Source: Agelas oroides (taxonomy: Eukaryota; Porifera; Demospongiae; Agelasida; Agelasidae). From it: DNA of 64,000 nucleotides. The position numbers were made by a program, and so were the translations under genes. The notes below the pieces were generated by a model, which saw only the letters and a program-made list of their open reading frames with translations, had not been told where the DNA came from and searched no databases. The stretch lies in contig OX422189.1 in NCBI GenBank assembly GCA_949130485.1, forward strand, positions 4,214,720 to 4,278,719. Reading direction: 5' to 3'. Positions 61,742 through 64,000 of the stretch are shown in pieces. Positions within the stretch are counted from its first letter, which is position 1, and each line of letters opens with the position of its first letter.

Positions 61742-62631
61742 CGGCACACACACAGGCTTATGCGAGCTTCACAAGACCACCACATAGGTGATAACTGTTT
61801 TCTCGATCTTTCCCGGCACATAAACAGGCCTATACGAGCTTCACAGAACAGCCACAAAGGTGAAAACTGCTTTCTGGATCTTTCCACGCACTGAAGCAGG
61901 ACTATATAAGCTTTACAAGGCCTCCACAGAGGTGAAAGCTGCTTTCTCGATGGTGTTCGACACATAAAATGGCATATACGAGCTTCATAGGACTGCAACA
62001 GGGGTGAAAACTGATTTCTCGTTCTTTCCCGGCACTTAAACAGGCCTATACATGCTTCACAGGACTACTGTAGTGACTAAAACTACTTTGTCGATCTTTC
62101 ACGGCAATTAAACAGGCCTATACGAGCTTCACAGGACCTCCACAGAGGTGAAAACTGCTTTCTCGATCATTCCCGGCACTTACACAGGCTTAAGCGAGCT
62201 TCACAAGACCACCACAGAGGTGAAAACTGTTTTCTCGATCTTTCCCTGGACATAAACAGGCCTATACGAGCTCTACAGTACCACCACACAAGTGAAAACT
62301 GAGTCCTCAATCTTTCCAGGCACATAAACAGGCCAATAACGAGCATCACAGGACCTCAACAGAGGTGAAAACTGCTTTCTCAATCGTTCCCGGCACATAA
62401 ACTGGCCTATACGACCTTCACAAGACTTCCACAGTGTCAAAACCTAGTTTGTCGATTTTCCAGGCACATTAACAGGCCTAGGCGAGCTTCACAGGACCAC
62501 ACAGGGATGAAAACTGCTTCCACGATCTTTCCAGGCATTGAAACCGGCCTATACAAGCTCACGGGGCCTCCACCGGGTTGAAAGTTGCCTTCCCAATCGT
62601 TCTCGTCACATAAAGAGGTCTGTACGTGCTT
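61742..62631 (-). repeat. 72-bp satellite, minus segment
   Basis: It begins CGGCACACACACAGGCTTAT, like 58527, and ends GTACGTGCTTCAC at the next switch. Confidence 0.9.
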
Positions 62632-62805
62632 CACTGTGGAAGTCCTGTGAAGGAAGTCTTGTGAAGCTCGTATAGGCCTGTTTAAGTGTCGGGAAAGATG
62701 GACAAAGTAGTTTGCGTCACTGTGGAAGTCCTGTGAAGCTCATATAGGCCTGTTTATGTCCCGGGAAAGATCTGAAAAGCAGTTTTCACCACTGTGGCGG
62801 TTCTG
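62632..62805 (+). repeat. 72-bp satellite, short plus segment
   Basis: About 174 bp of plus-oriented monomers (CTGTGGAAGTCCTGTGAAG) between minus blocks. The left junction uses the short palindromic overlap TTCAC/GTGAA. Confidence 0.85.
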
Positions 62806-64000
62806 TGACGCAAACTACTTTGTCCATCTTTCCCGACACTTAAACAGGCCTATACGAGCTTCACAAGACTTCCACAGTGACAGAAACTACTTTGTCGATC
62901 TTTCCCGGCACATAAACAGGCCTATACGAGCTTCACAGGACCTGCACAGAGGTGAAAACCGCTTTCTCGATCATTCCCGGCACATACACAGGCTTATGCG
63001 AAATTCACAAGACCACCACAGATTTGTAATTTGATTTCTCGATCTTTCTCGGGACATAAACAGGCCTGTACGAGCTTAACAGGACTTCCACAATGACAAA
63101 AATTACTTTGTCGATCTTTCTAGGCAGATAAACAGGCCTATACGAGCTTCAAAGGACCACACAGGGGTGAAAACTGCTTTCACGATCTTTCCATGCACAT
63201 ACACAGGCCTACATACAAGCTTTACAAGGCCTCCACAGAGGTGAAAGCGTATGAATTCAACAGGGGTGAAAACTGATTTATCGTTCTTTCCCGGCACATA
63301 AACAGGCCTATACGAGCTTCACAGAACCGCCACAGAGGTTAAAACTGTTATCTCGATCATTCCCAGCACATAAACAGGCCTACTATACGAGCTTCACAGG
63401 ACCTCCACAGAGGTGAAAACTGCTTCCTCGATATTTCCAGGCACAGAAACAGGCCTACACAAGCTCACGGGGTCTCCACCGATGTGAAAGCTGATTTCTC
63501 AATCGTTCTCGGCACATAAACAGGTCTATACGTGCTCCACAGAACCGCTACAGAGGTGAAAACTGCTTTCTCGATCTTTCCCGGGACATAAACAGGCCTC
63601 TACGAGCTTCACAGGACTTCCACAGTAACGAAAACTACTTTGTCCATCTTTCCCGGCACTTAAACCGGCTTATACGAGCTTCACAAGACTTCCACAGTGA
63701 CAGAAACTACTTTGTTGATCTTTTCCGGCACATAAACAGGCCAATACGAGGTTCATAGGACTTCCACAATGACGAAAACAACTTTGTCGATCTTACTTAA
63801 ACAGGCCTACACGAGCTTCACAGGACCTGCACAGAGGTGAAAACCGCTTTCTCGATCATTCCCGCCACATCCACAGGCTTATGGGAGCTTTACAAGTCCA
63901 CCACAGAGGTAAAAACTGCTTTTTCGATCTTTCTCGGGACATAAACAGGCGTATACGAGCTTCACAGGAATTCCACAGTGACGAAAACTACTTTGACATT
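62806..64000 (-). repeat. 72-bp satellite, minus segment to window end
   Basis: Minus-oriented monomers continue past the window. The order at 62820-63000 recurs at about 63630-63880 with two extra monomers, another higher-order repeat. Confidence 0.95.

Overview
The window is eukaryotic, probably from an invertebrate animal. It has spliced transposon genes with GT-AG introns, several classes of eukaryotic DNA transposon, one LINE tail, and about 51 kb of satellite DNA. The transposon types (Ginger1 with a Ulp1 protease, a divergent DDE transposase family, long-TIR MITEs) recall sponge or cnidarian genomes, but the species is an inference. No bacterial operon, rRNA, tRNA or CRISPR array was seen. 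No intact host gene could be identified with confidence.

Layout. (1) 1-29997 is a satellite array in one orientation, built from a 72-bp monomer in diverged subtypes arranged as higher-order repeats. It is interrupted by a 5'-truncated LINE tail (6730-7293) and a TA-flanked 892-bp MITE (10134-11025); a related copy of each target site without the insert is present elsewhere in the array. (2) 29998-39484 is a nested transposon island. It holds a decayed DDE transposase, a family of hairpin MITEs with 9-bp target duplications, two clusters of GGGGTCCCC palindromes, nested TIR elements, an inverted degraded copy of the 49-51 kb element, and a SWIM-like zinc finger ORF. (3) 39659-42905 is a nearly complete Ginger1 DNA transposon with about 123-bp TIRs, inserted at a CCGG inside a satellite monomer. 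It encodes a Gypsy-like integrase, a Ulp1-type protease and a PHD finger; one frameshift and one in-frame stop suggest it is dead. (4) From about 42981 to the end the satellite returns mainly in the opposite orientation. It is interrupted by a 2.7-kb element with terminal direct repeats (48951-51627). Between 57.3 and 62.8 kb it flips orientation six times, and two pairs of the flip junctions are copies of each other.

How it fits together. The window looks like heterochromatin: a satellite that grows by unit and block duplication, is shuffled by inversion, and is repeatedly hit by transposons. The monomer is exactly 24 codons long and its consensus is open on both strands, which produces many 60-210-residue ORFs. 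These are most simply explained by period and composition rather than coding. The most distinctive signals are the sixfold GGAAAT-N3-ATCGC iterons in each Ginger1 TIR, the shared inversion junctions, the two 433-bp tandem duplications, and the paired filled and unfilled insertion sites.
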